Assembly: GCF_016901135.1 (NCBI RefSeq)
Contig: NZ_JAFEVL010000045.1
Span: forward strand, 620,001-684,000
Origin: Martinezella lusitana
GTDB lineage: Bacteria > Pseudomonadota > Alphaproteobacteria > Rhizobiales > Rhizobiaceae
Length of the DNA stretch: 64,000 nt
Direction: 5' to 3'
A program made the position numbers and the translations under genes. The notes below the pieces were generated by a model. It saw nothing but the letters and a program-made list of their open reading frames with translations. It searched no databases and was not told the DNA's origin. Positions 8,366 through 15,882 of this stretch are shown piece after piece. Numbering within the stretch: the first letter of the stretch is position 1; every line of letters begins with the position of its first letter.

Positions 8366-9357
8366 TAGTTTTTCCTGTCCTCGCTCGTGCGGCCAGCGCT
8401 CAGTGCGGCGTCGAAATCGACATCGGGGCCTGCCGGCACGATGCCGCTCGGATTGAGCCATGGGTGACTACCGTAATAGTGGCCTTTGATGTGGGCAAAA
8501 CTCACCGTCGGTTTGATTGCGGGATGCCGGTAAAGAGCACGGGTGTAGTCCCACAGCGCGGGGTAGCCGGTCAGAGCGCGCCGATTGCATTTGAAGTGGC
8601 CGTGATAGACCGGATCGAAGCGGATGAGCGTCGTAAAAAGCCGAATATCCGCCTCGGTCAAACCGTCACCGACGAGATAGCGCTTTCGCGCAAGGCGGTC
8701 CTCAAGCCAATCGAGCGTGTCGAAGACGCCGGCCACGGCCTCCTCATAGGCATCTTGCCTGGTGGCGAAACCGGCTTTGTAGACGCCGTTGTTGAGCGTC
8801 TCGTAGATGCGTGCGTTGACCGCATCAATCTCGTTGCGGTGGATTGCGGGATAAAAGTCGCCGGGGCGGGCGCCGAGGTGATCGAAGGCGGAATTGAACA
8901 TGCGGACGATATCGGCGGATTCGTTCGAAACGATGGTCTTCTCCAGCGTGTCGAACAGCACCGGCACTGTGACCCGCGAGGTGCAGTGCGGATCCGACAT
9001 CGTGTAGATCGCGTGCAGCAGCGGCACCTGGGCGACAGGGTCCTGCACAACGCCGGGTCCTGGCGTGAAGCTCCAGCCGTCTTCGCCCATAAGCCAGTGG
9101 ACGACCGAAACGTCGATACTCCGGTGCAATCCCTTGAGATTGAGCATGATGAGTGTGCGATGCGCCCAGGGACAGGCGAGCGAGACATAGAGATGGTAGC
9201 GACCGTTCTCTGCCTTGAAGGCGCGCCGGCCGGCAGGGGCCAAACCGTCTGCGGTCACCCAATCGCGAAAGACTGAAGCCGGGCGTTTAAGCTGCCCTTC
9301 AGTCAGGACGGCGTCCAGGCTTGTCCGATGCCACGTGCCGTCGATCAGTTCACCCAT
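8365..9357 (-). CDS. Glutathionyl-hydroquinone reductase (Xi-class GST, YqjG/PcpF family)
   Basis: A 330-residue Xi-class glutathione transferase. These enzymes reduce glutathionyl-hydroquinones, using the Cys of the CPWAHR motif, here in SLACPWAHRTLI near residue 62. The length matches the family (about 315-330). The C-terminal helical domain keeps LVGDGLTEADIRLFTTLIRFDPVYH and the ending region with GSHPWLNPSGIVP, all hallmarks of this class. GGGAG precedes ATG 9357. It is co-transcribed with the aldo/keto reductase downstream and overlaps a small upstream frame by 13 bases. Confidence 0.92.
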   Translation of the reverse strand: MGELIDGTWHRTSLDAVLTEGQLKRPASVFRDWVTADGLAPAGRRAFKAENGRYHLYVSLACPWAHRTLIMLNLKGLHRSIDVSVVHWLMGEDGWSFTPGPGVVQDPVAQVPLLHAIYTMSDPHCTSRVTVPVLFDTLEKTIVSNESADIVRMFNSAFDHLGARPGDFYPAIHRNEIDAVNARIYETLNNGVYKAGFATRQDAYEEAVAGVFDTLDWLEDRLARKRYLVGDGLTEADIRLFTTLIRFDPVYHGHFKCNRRALTGYPALWDYTRALYRHPAIKPTVSFAHIKGHYYGSHPWLNPSGIVPAGPDVDFDAALSAGRTSEDRKN

Positions 9358-9647
9358 TTTGATCTCCCGATCATATTGCCGGTGCGACAGGGGCGTGGCG
9401 GACTATGGGAAACGACTTCCATGCCGAGGAGCGGGATCGGTGGCTTCATGGTCTCATGCACCAGTAATGCCGAACTCATCTGGAAAGTGGCGCGCGATAC
9501 GCGGCCATGCGCGAAAAGATGTTTTGCCTGTAGCCGGTCGGACTGCATGCGGCCGATCTCGGCAAGGGGGCGATGGTCTATCATAACCTGGACGATCTTG
9601 CGGGGAGTGAAGCTAGGTTGCAGCGCGGAATGAATGAAAACGGGCAC
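9345..9647 (-). CDS. Small hypothetical protein upstream of the hydroquinone reductase gene
   Basis: A 100-residue frame starting at GTG 9647, seven bases after AAGGGAG, a good ribosome site. It overlaps the next gene by 13 bases, which fits translational coupling. I recognise no domain; there is no signal peptide or membrane helix. The Met-Pro-Val start recalls tautomerase-family proteins, but the rest does not follow that family. Spurious coding is possible. Confidence 0.35.
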   Translation of the reverse strand: MPVFIHSALQPSFTPRKIVQVMIDHRPLAEIGRMQSDRLQAKHLFAHGRVSRATFQMSSALLVHETMKPPIPLLGMEVVSHSPPRPCRTGNMIGRSKWVN

Positions 9648-9694
9648 CGCAATCTCCCTTGCATGTGCCCGCTCTCGATATGCGCTGTCTTGAT

Positions 9695-9727
9695 GATCCC
9701 AGCGCTTGGGGGTGAAGCGCTGAGATC
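9695..9727 (-). terminator. Long hairpin behind the azoR-doxX operon
   Basis: CAGCGCTT and AAGCGCTG form a perfect eight-pair stem around a seven-base loop. The stem extends by a further GATC/GATC pairing after one mismatch, giving about 13 pairs. It sits 24 bases beyond the doxX stop in the direction of transcription. No T-run follows, so termination strength is uncertain. Confidence 0.45.
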
Positions 9728-9750
9728 CGGCGGCAGTGCACAGAGAACTG

Positions 9751-10158
9751 CTATGCTGCCTGCGTCTTGAGGAGGCGGCGCGTGTCGAGACTAAGGGAGG
9801 TGGCGCCGATCGCCACGATCTGCAGCAGACCGCCGGTGATCATGATGTTCTTGAGGAAGTGGATCATCGTATTCTGATCCGCAAAGTTATTGTGGAAGAA
9901 GACGGCCGTAGCCACGGTGAACACCGCCAGCAAGGCAGCGATCAGGCGGGTCTGGAAGCCGACTAGGAGCAGAAGACCACCGCCGACTTCCGCCGCCAGA
10001 GCGATGAGGAAACCGAGGGTTGGAAGCGGCAGACCGACAGAGGCGATGTAGCCGATCGTCGCAGCAGGCGCGGCGAGCTTGCCGAGGCCGCTCATCAGGA
10101 AAATGACTGCGATCAGAATGCGGCCGACTGCGGCGATGGTGGGAGCATATTTTTCCAT
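9751..10158 (-). CDS. DoxX-family membrane protein
   Basis: A 135-residue integral membrane protein with four predicted helices (about 8-28, 48-66, 70-88, 105-125). It carries DoxX text such as IAVIFLMSGLGKLAAPAATIGYI and AALLAVFTVATAVFFHNNF. DoxX proteins accompany redox and detoxification enzymes; for most members no reaction is established. It lies 36 bases after azoR on the same strand, so the two form an operon that ends at the hairpin at 9695-9727. Confidence 0.88.
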   Translation of the reverse strand: MEKYAPTIAAVGRILIAVIFLMSGLGKLAAPAATIGYIASVGLPLPTLGFLIALAAEVGGGLLLLVGFQTRLIAALLAVFTVATAVFFHNNFADQNTMIHFLKNIMITGGLLQIVAIGATSLSLDTRRLLKTQAA

Positions 10159-10194
10159 TGAACTGTCTTTCGTCGTGGTGAATTGAAGGGAGGG

Positions 10195-10806
10195 TCAGGC
10201 AGCGATTGCGTCGATCTCTGCCTTCGCTTTGGAGATTGCCGCGGCTTTGACGTCTTCGCCGAGATTGAGCCCTTCGGCACGCACGACGGTCACATCCGTC
10301 AGGCCAATGAAGCCGAGCACGCCGAGCAGATAGGTCTCGTGATGTTCGAGCACGGCGGCGGGACTTCCACCGGTGTAGACGCCGCCGCGAGAGGAGGCGA
10401 TGAACACCTTCTTGCCCTTCGGAAGAAGGCCTTCAGGTCCGTTCGCGCCATATTGGAAGGTCCGTCCGGCAACGCAAACCCGATCGATCCACGCCTTGAG
10501 CTGGCTGGGGATCGAGAAATTATACATGGGGGCACCGATGACGATGACGTCCGCGGCAAAGAGATCGTCGATGTAGGCGCTACCGGCTGCGAGATCCGCT
10601 CCCAGTGCGGGAGTGGTCACCGGGCCACCCTGGAACACAGCCATGTGCTGATCGGACAGATGGAAGGCTGCGTCGACGACCAGGTCGCGATAGACCACCT
10701 TCGAGGCGGGATGCAATGCTTGTTGCCGCGCCACGATTGCGGCGGACAGCGAACGACTGACGGAATAACCGCCAAGAATGCTGGAATCGATATGCAGAAT
10801 GGTCAT
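10195..10806 (-). CDS. azoR: FMN-dependent NADH:quinone oxidoreductase / azoreductase
   Basis: A 203-residue flavodoxin-fold azoreductase. It reduces quinones and azo compounds by two electrons with NADH and bound FMN. FMN-binding motifs are visible: HIDSSILGGYSVSRSLS at the N-terminus, IGAPMYNFSIPSQLKAWIDRV in the middle, and ASSRGGVY near residue 145. ATG 10806 follows a clear GGAGG. Genes of this type are often controlled by a neighbouring quinone-responsive regulator, and the palindromic element at 10921-10962 upstream is shared with the LysR gene at 12120. Confidence 0.92.
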   Translation of the reverse strand: MTILHIDSSILGGYSVSRSLSAAIVARQQALHPASKVVYRDLVVDAAFHLSDQHMAVFQGGPVTTPALGADLAAGSAYIDDLFAADVIVIGAPMYNFSIPSQLKAWIDRVCVAGRTFQYGANGPEGLLPKGKKVFIASSRGGVYTGGSPAAVLEHHETYLLGVLGFIGLTDVTVVRAEGLNLGEDVKAAAISKAKAEIDAIAA

Positions 10807-10920
10807 GGAAGTGGCCTCCGGGGCGTCCCTATGTGGCGTTGATGAGCGGCGTGACAGAATTCTTTTTAAGATCGTGAACATACGCAATGATGTCTCACAT
10901 CCAAGACCGTTCGAAAAGCC

Positions 10921-10962
10921 GTTATATTCCGACATATACCATCGGATTTACCGATGGATGAT
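10921..10962. promoter_or_regulatory. Candidate LysR operator upstream of azoR
   Basis: This 42-base element matches the one at 12070-12111 at about 32 positions. Its core has the order CCGA(C/T)-N7-ATCGG-N5-CCGAT, a tandem of inverted repeats, as expected for a LysR dimer-of-dimers site. It lies 115 bases upstream of the azoR start. The regulator is presumably the LysR protein at 12120-13034. Confidence 0.55.
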
Positions 10963-10972
10963 AGAGGACGGC

Positions 10973-11944
10973 CTAGGATCTGCTGCCGACAATGGCCCCC
11001 GGCGCGAACACCTTGTCCAGCGCATCCAAATCTTCGGAACTGAAGCTGATGTCCAACGCGCCGAGGTTTTCACTCAAATGGGACCGCCGGCTCATGCCGA
11101 GCAGCGCAACGATGTCGTCGCCGCGCGACAACATCCAGGCGGTCGCCAGTTGAGCGGGTGTCCGGCCTTTCGTTGCCGCCATATGTTCAAGGAATTCGAC
11201 AGTGGTGAGGTTCTTCTGCAAGCTCTCGCCGTGAAACCGTGGGAAGGACGCGGCGAGCGCGGGGTCCACCACCTGTTTGCGCATGGCACCGGCGAGAAGG
11301 CCCTGGGTGACGACACCGTAGGCGACTACTCCGATACCCAGTTCGCGCGCGACCGGCAGCACCGCGCGTTCGATGAATCGACTGGCCAGCGAATATTCGA
11401 TTTCGAGCGCTGCGACCGGGTGGACGCTATGAGCCTTGCGGAGCTGATCCGCATTGACCTCGGATACGCCGAGATGGCGCACTTTGCCTTCGCCGATCAG
11501 ATCAGCCACCGCGCCGATCGTCTCCTCATAGGGGACGGAGGGGTCGACGCGGCCCGGCTGATAGAGATCGATATGATCCACACCGAGGCGTTGCAGCGAG
11601 TAGGCAGCATAGTTCTTGATCGAACTCGGCCGCCCATCCATACCGAGGATGGTCCCCGTATGAGTCCGCTGGATACCGCACTTCACGCTGAGAAAGGCTC
11701 GATCGCGACGACCGCGGATCGCTTCGGCGACAAGGGTTTCGTTGTGACCCATGCCATAGAAGTCACCGGTGTTGAGCAGGGTTATGCCGGCATCGAGCGC
11801 GGCTTCGATGGTCTTGACGCTTTCTTTGTCGCGGTCACCGTGAAGCGGCGGTTGCGGTCCGCCCATAATGTTCGACATCCGCATGCAGCCGAGGCCAATA
11901 GCTGATACCAAGAGGCCGTTTCGACCAAGCCGTCTCATCTGCAT
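10973..11944 (-). CDS. Aldo/keto reductase with altered catalytic His position
   Basis: A 323-residue aldo/keto reductase of the ring-type oxidoreductase group (ATG 11944, preceded by GGGAGGA). The Asp/Tyr pair is in LLNTGDFYGMGHNE and the Lys in FLSVKCG. The usual QHR containing the catalytic His reads QPGR here (IDLYQPGRVDP). This variant occurs in a known subgroup of the family, so activity is likely but may be tuned differently. The C-terminal NADPH segment (ALLGMSRRSHLSENL) is present. It is divergent from the LysR gene, with a shared operator between them. Confidence 0.88.
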   Translation of the reverse strand: MQMRRLGRNGLLVSAIGLGCMRMSNIMGGPQPPLHGDRDKESVKTIEAALDAGITLLNTGDFYGMGHNETLVAEAIRGRRDRAFLSVKCGIQRTHTGTILGMDGRPSSIKNYAAYSLQRLGVDHIDLYQPGRVDPSVPYEETIGAVADLIGEGKVRHLGVSEVNADQLRKAHSVHPVAALEIEYSLASRFIERAVLPVARELGIGVVAYGVVTQGLLAGAMRKQVVDPALAASFPRFHGESLQKNLTTVEFLEHMAATKGRTPAQLATAWMLSRGDDIVALLGMSRRSHLSENLGALDISFSSEDLDALDKVFAPGAIVGSRS

Positions 11945-12069
11945 GTGTTTAATCCTCCCACAAACGAGGCGATGGCACGACACCCTTCTCGTTCCAGCAG
12001 GACGGCCGGGCGATCGTCATCTAGACAGCGTGTGCCACCTTGCCATCTCGGATGGCATTCGGCATAGTT

Positions 12070-12111
12070 GTTATGTTCCGATGTTTACCATCGGATTCGC
12101 CGATAGATTGG
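12070..12111. promoter_or_regulatory. Candidate LysR operator between aldo/keto reductase and lysR
   Basis: Contains CCGAT-N7-ATCGG-N5-CCGAT with perfect arms, and is nearly the same 42-base element as 10921-10962. It sits in the divergent promoter region, directly in front of the LysR start at 12120. This argues that upstream in-frame ATG 12081 is not the true start. Autoregulation and joint control of azoR and the reductase are inferred. Confidence 0.6.
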
Positions 12112-12119
12112 ACGATTTG

Positions 12120-13034
12120 ATGTTGGATGGCGTATCTCTCGATCAACTCCGAACATTTATCGCCGCCGTCGACGAAGGCAGTTTCTCGGCCGCCGCGCGT
12201 AAGCTTCGCCGGGCCCAATCGGTCGTCAGCGATTTGGTCAGCGGTCTCGAGGCACAGATCGGTGTGCCGCTCTTCGACCGCTCGGGACGCTACCCTAAAC
12301 TGACAGCATCGGGTACGGTACTGCTTGCCGACGCGCGAGGTATCGTCGCCGGTGTCGATTTCATGAAGGCGCGGGCGAAAGGGATGGCGTCGGGCGTCGA
12401 GCCGGAGCTCTCTGTGGTCGTGGATGTCTTCTTCCCGATAGAAGCCATCACCGAGGCTGCAAAGGCGTTTCGCGAGACTTTTCCGGGAACGCCGCTTCGG
12501 CTCTTCGTCGAAGCACTTGGAGGGGCCTATCGACCGATTTTGAGCGGAAGTGCCAGCATCGGGGTCGTTGGGTCTTTACCGATCATGCCGCAGTCGCTGA
12601 CGGCAGAACGGTTGACCGGAGTGGCGTTCCTGATGGTCGCAGCAAAGGATCACCCGCTTGCTCAATTCGAAGGAATGATTCCAAAATCGGAACTGGCCAA
12701 ACATGTCCAGCTCGTTCTCACCGATAGATCAGAGCTGTCGGCGGGTCGCGAGTTCGGCGTCATGTCCTCATCGACATGGCGCCTTGCCGACCTTTTCGCC
12801 AAGCACGCTTTTCTTCTCAATGGGCTGGGTTGGGGCGGCATGCCGCTGCATACCGTACAGCGCGATATTGCCGAGGGCCGTTTGTTGGAGCTGTCGATCG
12901 AGGACGTGCCGCAGGGCGGTCTCAACTTGCCGATGTCTGCCGTCTATCCGACATCCGCACCGCCAGGTCCGGCCGGCCGCTGGCTCGTCGAGCGGCTCAA
13001 GCAGTGCCCGAGTAAAATGGCGAGCGTGCCCTAA
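12120..13034 (+). CDS. LysR-family transcriptional regulator
   Basis: A 304-residue regulator from ATG 12120. The N-terminal winged helix reads LDQLRTFIAAVDEGSFSAAARKLRRAQSVVSDLVSGLEAQIGVPLFDRS, which is canonical LysR. The effector-binding domain occupies residues about 90-295. Its gene diverges from the aldo/keto reductase, and the same operator stands in front of azoR. A role as a quinone, electrophile or redox sensor for this block is the simplest reading, but no ligand can be assigned. Confidence 0.9.
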   Translation: MLDGVSLDQLRTFIAAVDEGSFSAAARKLRRAQSVVSDLVSGLEAQIGVPLFDRSGRYPKLTASGTVLLADARGIVAGVDFMKARAKGMASGVEPELSVVVDVFFPIEAITEAAKAFRETFPGTPLRLFVEALGGAYRPILSGSASIGVVGSLPIMPQSLTAERLTGVAFLMVAAKDHPLAQFEGMIPKSELAKHVQLVLTDRSELSAGREFGVMSSSTWRLADLFAKHAFLLNGLGWGGMPLHTVQRDIAEGRLLELSIEDVPQGGLNLPMSAVYPTSAPPGPAGRWLVERLKQCPSKMASVP

Positions 13035-13142
13035 GAGGGCCGAACCCGGCTCGTTGTGAAAAAGCATCCAAGAATGCCACGATCCCGGCGGTTGGAAGCT
13101 GTCTCGGGTCATATTACGGGCGAAGATTATCCAGTCCTAGAT

Positions 13143-14603
13143 TCAGGCGATGCCGCCGAGGCAGACATATTTGATTTCGATGAATTCCTCGATGCCGTAG
13201 CGGGAGCCTTCGCGGCCAAGGCCGGAGAGCTTGACGCCGCCGAAGGGGGCCTCAGCTGTCGAGATCAGCCCGGTGTTGACGCCGACCATGCCGTATTCCA
13301 GTGCCTCGGCGACCCGGAAGACACGGGCAAGGTCCTTGGCGTAGAAATAGGAGGCGAGACCGAACTCGGTATCGTTGGCCTGGGTGATCACATCGGCCTC
13401 GTCCTTGAAGCGGAAGAGGGGGGCGACCGGTCCGAAGGTTTCTTCCTTCGCAACGGCCATGGCCGGCGTGACGTCGGCAAGTACGGTCGCCTCATAGAAG
13501 CGTCCGCCGAGCTGGTGGCGATGGCCGCCGGCAACGATGCGGCCGCCCTTGGCCAGCGCATCCGCGACGTGCTCCTCGACTTTGGAAAGGGCCGCCTCGT
13601 CGATCAGCGGGCCGAGATTGATGCCCTCGTCGAAGCCGTTGCCGGTCTTCAGCGTGGCGACGGCCTTCGAGAGCTTGTCGGCAAAGGCATCGTAGACGCC
13701 GTCCTGCACATAGAGGCGGTTGGCGCAAACGCAGGTCTGGCCATTGTTGCGGAACTTGGCAATCAGCGCGCCTTCGACGGCGGCATCGAGATCGGCGTCG
13801 TCAAAGACAATGAAAGGCGCGTTGCCGCCCAGCTCCAGCCCGAGTTTCTTGATGGTCGGCGCGCTCTGCTTGTAGAGCTCGGCACCGACTTCGGTCGAGC
13901 CGGTGAAGGTCAGCTTGCGCACGACGGGGCTTGAGGTCATCTCTGCGCCGATGGCGCGCGCCGAACCTGTGAGCACGCTGAAGAGGCCCTTCGGCAGGCC
14001 GGCACGCTCGGCAAGGATGGCGATGGCGATCGCCGAGAACGGCGTCTGCGAGGCCGGCTTCAGCACCATGGCGCAGCCTGCGGCGAAGGCCGGGCCGGCC
14101 TTGCGGGTGATCATGGCGTTCGGAAAGTTCCAGGGCGTGATGGCGGCAACGACGCCGATCGGCTGCTTCATGACAAGAATGCGCTTGTCCTTCTGGTGGC
14201 CGGGAATGATATCGCCGTAGACGCGGCGCGCCTCTTCGGCAAACCATTCGATGAAGCTCGCCCCATAGGCGATCTCGCCCTTGGCCTCGGCGAGCGGCTT
14301 GCCCTGTTCAGCCGTCAGGATGCGTCCGAGATCATCCTGGTTTTCCATCATCAGCTCGAACCAGCGGCGCAGGATACCAGAGCGTTCTTTCGCGGTACGG
14401 CCGGCCCATTCCTTCTGGGTAACCTCGGCTGCTGCTATCGCAGTTTTGGTCTCGGCGGCGCCCAGATTCGGAACGCGGCCGATGATCTCGCCGGTCGCGG
14501 GATTGTCCACCGCGATCGCATTGGAGGGATCGGCCTCGATCCACTCGCCGCCGACCAAGGCAGCCTGCCGGAACAATGATGGGTCGTGAAGGTGAGAGAG
14601 CAT
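13143..14603 (-). CDS. gabD: NAD(P)-dependent succinate-semialdehyde dehydrogenase
   Basis: A 486-residue aldehyde dehydrogenase matching GabD in length and motifs. The cofactor site reads ITPWNFPNAMITRKAGPA, the Rossmann Gly motif FTGSTEVG, the general base Glu is in LELGGNAPFIV, and the nucleophile Cys in NNGQTCVCANR. The extra CVC after the nucleophile is the redox-switch pattern of many succinate-semialdehyde dehydrogenases. It converts succinate semialdehyde to succinate, closing the GABA shunt. No gabT lies beside it, so it may serve another route that yields the semialdehyde. Confidence 0.92.
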   Translation of the reverse strand: MLSHLHDPSLFRQAALVGGEWIEADPSNAIAVDNPATGEIIGRVPNLGAAETKTAIAAAEVTQKEWAGRTAKERSGILRRWFELMMENQDDLGRILTAEQGKPLAEAKGEIAYGASFIEWFAEEARRVYGDIIPGHQKDKRILVMKQPIGVVAAITPWNFPNAMITRKAGPAFAAGCAMVLKPASQTPFSAIAIAILAERAGLPKGLFSVLTGSARAIGAEMTSSPVVRKLTFTGSTEVGAELYKQSAPTIKKLGLELGGNAPFIVFDDADLDAAVEGALIAKFRNNGQTCVCANRLYVQDGVYDAFADKLSKAVATLKTGNGFDEGINLGPLIDEAALSKVEEHVADALAKGGRIVAGGHRHQLGGRFYEATVLADVTPAMAVAKEETFGPVAPLFRFKDEADVITQANDTEFGLASYFYAKDLARVFRVAEALEYGMVGVNTGLISTAEAPFGGVKLSGLGREGSRYGIEEFIEIKYVCLGGIA

Positions 14604-15054
14604 TCTTCCTCCTCTGGGCGCTCCAGTTCAATGGAGCCTGTTATGAACCAGGCAGAGACCGCAATCTGTTTGCCACAGCCTTGCCGGACTTCAAACGCTG
14701 TTCACTAAATGCCGGGCTCCCGCGATATTGCTCGCTTTATGCGCGTCTCTCAAGACGCCGAGCGGCGCGTTTCTGGATGCCTTTGGCGTCGAGTTCATAA
14801 TGGGCATATAGACGGGTTGGCAGTACGATCAAGCTATACTCGTCGTAGATGCCGTGACGTGTCAGCTTCACCGGCATGCCCTCACTGGTAATAATAGCCT
14901 CCGCAACCGCTCCTCCTGCAAAACGCGCGTGAAGTGCGGCTCAGTGCGGCCGTTTATGGGCTTCCGGCCGGCGCTAGCCAATGCTATCAGCGGCCGGATG
15001 TAAGGTCTGAAGATACAACCGTATGTCGATGTGCGGACGTCTGGAAACTAAAAG
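14604..15054. other. Intergenic region between gabD and the cspA promoter
   Basis: About 450 bases with no convincing large gene. The only candidate is a short minus-strand frame at 14737-14877, listed separately. The gabD promoter must lie at the left end. Confidence 0.5.
14737..14877 (-). CDS. Possible 46-residue basic protein
   Basis: A short frame from ATG 14877 to TAA 14737. The peptide begins MPVKLTRHGIYDEYSL and ends in a strongly basic helix (IQKRAARRLERRA). Codon usage and composition look coding. The ribosome site is weak, because GAGGG lies too close to the ATG. The frame is closed by a stop shortly upstream. It has no recognised family and could be chance. Confidence 0.3.
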   Translation of the reverse strand: MPVKLTRHGIYDEYSLIVLPTRLYAHYELDAKGIQKRAARRLERRA

Positions 15055-15083
15055 TTGACAATCCGATACTGGTAGCCTATATA
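15055..15083 (+). promoter_or_regulatory. Sigma-70-type promoter of the cold-shock gene
   Basis: TTGACA at 15055-15060 and TATATA at 15078-15083 are separated by exactly 17 bases, a near-ideal housekeeping promoter. Transcription would start near 15090 and give a leader of about 135 bases before the cspA ATG. A long leader is usual for cold-shock genes. Confidence 0.7.
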
Positions 15084-15177
15084 ACGATTGTCGATATTTG
15101 CTTGCTGAGCTTTGGTTACCGCGCGTTTGGCACCGCGTCCTGAACGAACCTTCCTTTCAAAAATCGCTACCACCGTC

Positions 15178-15197
15178 CGCAACGCTTTCGCGTTGTG
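15178..15197 (+). promoter_or_regulatory. Hairpin in the cspA leader
   Basis: CGCAACGC and GCGTTGTG pair around a TTTC loop (eight pairs, one G-U), 30 bases upstream of the start codon. A temperature-dependent structure in the leader is a plausible control of translation, but this is inferred from position and stem only. Confidence 0.35.
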
Positions 15198-15226
15198 GTT
15201 TCTCTATTGCTATGAAAGGGTTCTTC

Positions 15227-15436
15227 ATGACCACTGGCACAGTTAAATGGTTTAATTCCACCAAGGGCTTCGGTTTCATCCAGCCTGACAATGGCGGCGC
15301 CGATGCGTTCGTCCACATCTCGGCTGTCGAGCGCGCTGGTATGCGCGAGCTCGTCGAAGGCCAGAAGATCGGCTTCGAACTGGAGCGCGACGTCAAGTCG
15401 GGTAAAATGTCGGCTTGCAATTTGCAGGCTGCCTAA
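15227..15436 (+). CDS. cspA: Cold-shock domain RNA-binding protein
   Basis: A 69-residue single cold-shock domain. The RNA-binding motifs RNP1 (KGFGFIQPD) and RNP2 (DAFVHIS) are both present, after the usual GTVKWFN start. It binds single-stranded RNA and prevents structure formation. ATG 15227 has AAGGG six bases upstream; the longer upstream frame is leader sequence. It stands as a single-gene unit with its own promoter and a strong terminator (15505-15532). cspA is used in the general sense; rhizobia carry several paralogues. Confidence 0.93.
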   Translation: MTTGTVKWFNSTKGFGFIQPDNGGADAFVHISAVERAGMRELVEGQKIGFELERDVKSGKMSACNLQAA

Positions 15437-15504
15437 CGCACTCGGTATCGGCTTTCCCTTGACCACGGATGTACTGGCACTGTTGAGAGCATGATACCAA
15501 CCCA

Positions 15505-15532
15505 AGGTCAGGCAGATTGCCTGGCCTTTTTT
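15505..15532 (+). terminator. Rho-independent terminator after cspA
   Basis: AGGTCAGGCA and TGCCTGGCCT form a ten-pair stem (one T-G pair) with a three-base loop, followed by six T. A textbook intrinsic terminator 68 bases after the stop. Confidence 0.85.
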
Positions 15533-15561
15533 ATGGGCGCTTGTTAGCGGCTTCAATTCAG

Positions 15562-15825
15562 GAAATCCTGCGGATGATCATTCGTTCGATGGCGCGCCGA
15601 GGCAACCCTTATGACTACACCAAGGCGGACAACTTCATGAAGACGCTGAAGGTTGAAGCGGTGTATCCGATGGCGTTCAAAACCTATGACGATGTCATCG
15701 AACATCTTCCCTACTTCGTCGAAGAGGTCTACACAAATGTCGGCTGCATTCAGCGCGCTGCTACTTGGGTTCCCCAACGGTTCGAGCATCAACACGTCCA
15801 GCAGACTGGCAGATCAGCAGCCTGA
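15562..15825 (+). pseudogene. IS3-family transposase, C-terminal relic
   Basis: This frame encodes about 87 residues resembling the end of an IS3-family OrfB. The recognisable parts are SMARRGNPYDYTKADNFMKTLKVEAVYPMAF and LPYFVEEVY. The catalytic Glu of the DDE triad, normally in KAESF, is replaced (KADNF). The segment after EEVY no longer follows the family's RRLHSALGY text, and the N-terminal two thirds are missing. It is a decayed insertion between cspA and the FAD oxidase gene, and may supply part of that gene's upstream region. Confidence 0.75.
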
Positions 15826-15882
15826 TCCTTGCCCACCCCAAGGGGCGTACTTCAATTTCAGGCAATTCGAGACCATGGTTTG

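Noticed and set aside
7514..8368. 284-codon plus-strand frame with an ATG
   Set aside because: Lies opposite the aldo/keto reductase, whose catalytic tetrad is complete; high-GC codon bias creates long antisense frames.
8356..9276. 306-codon plus-strand frame
   Set aside because: Shadow of the glutathionyl-hydroquinone reductase gene.
10778..11905. 375-codon plus-strand frame
   Set aside because: Shadow of the second aldo/keto reductase; no protein family recognised.
10973..11944. QPGR in place of QHR in the second aldo/keto reductase as a broken enzyme
   Set aside because: The variant characterises a known subgroup of aldo/keto reductases, so it is not unusual enough to report.
12081..12119. 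Upstream ATG extending the first LysR protein
   Set aside because: It would place the start inside the palindromic operator; ATG 12120 gives a normal LysR N-terminus.
13056..13934. 292-codon plus-strand frame
   Set aside because: Antisense to gabD.
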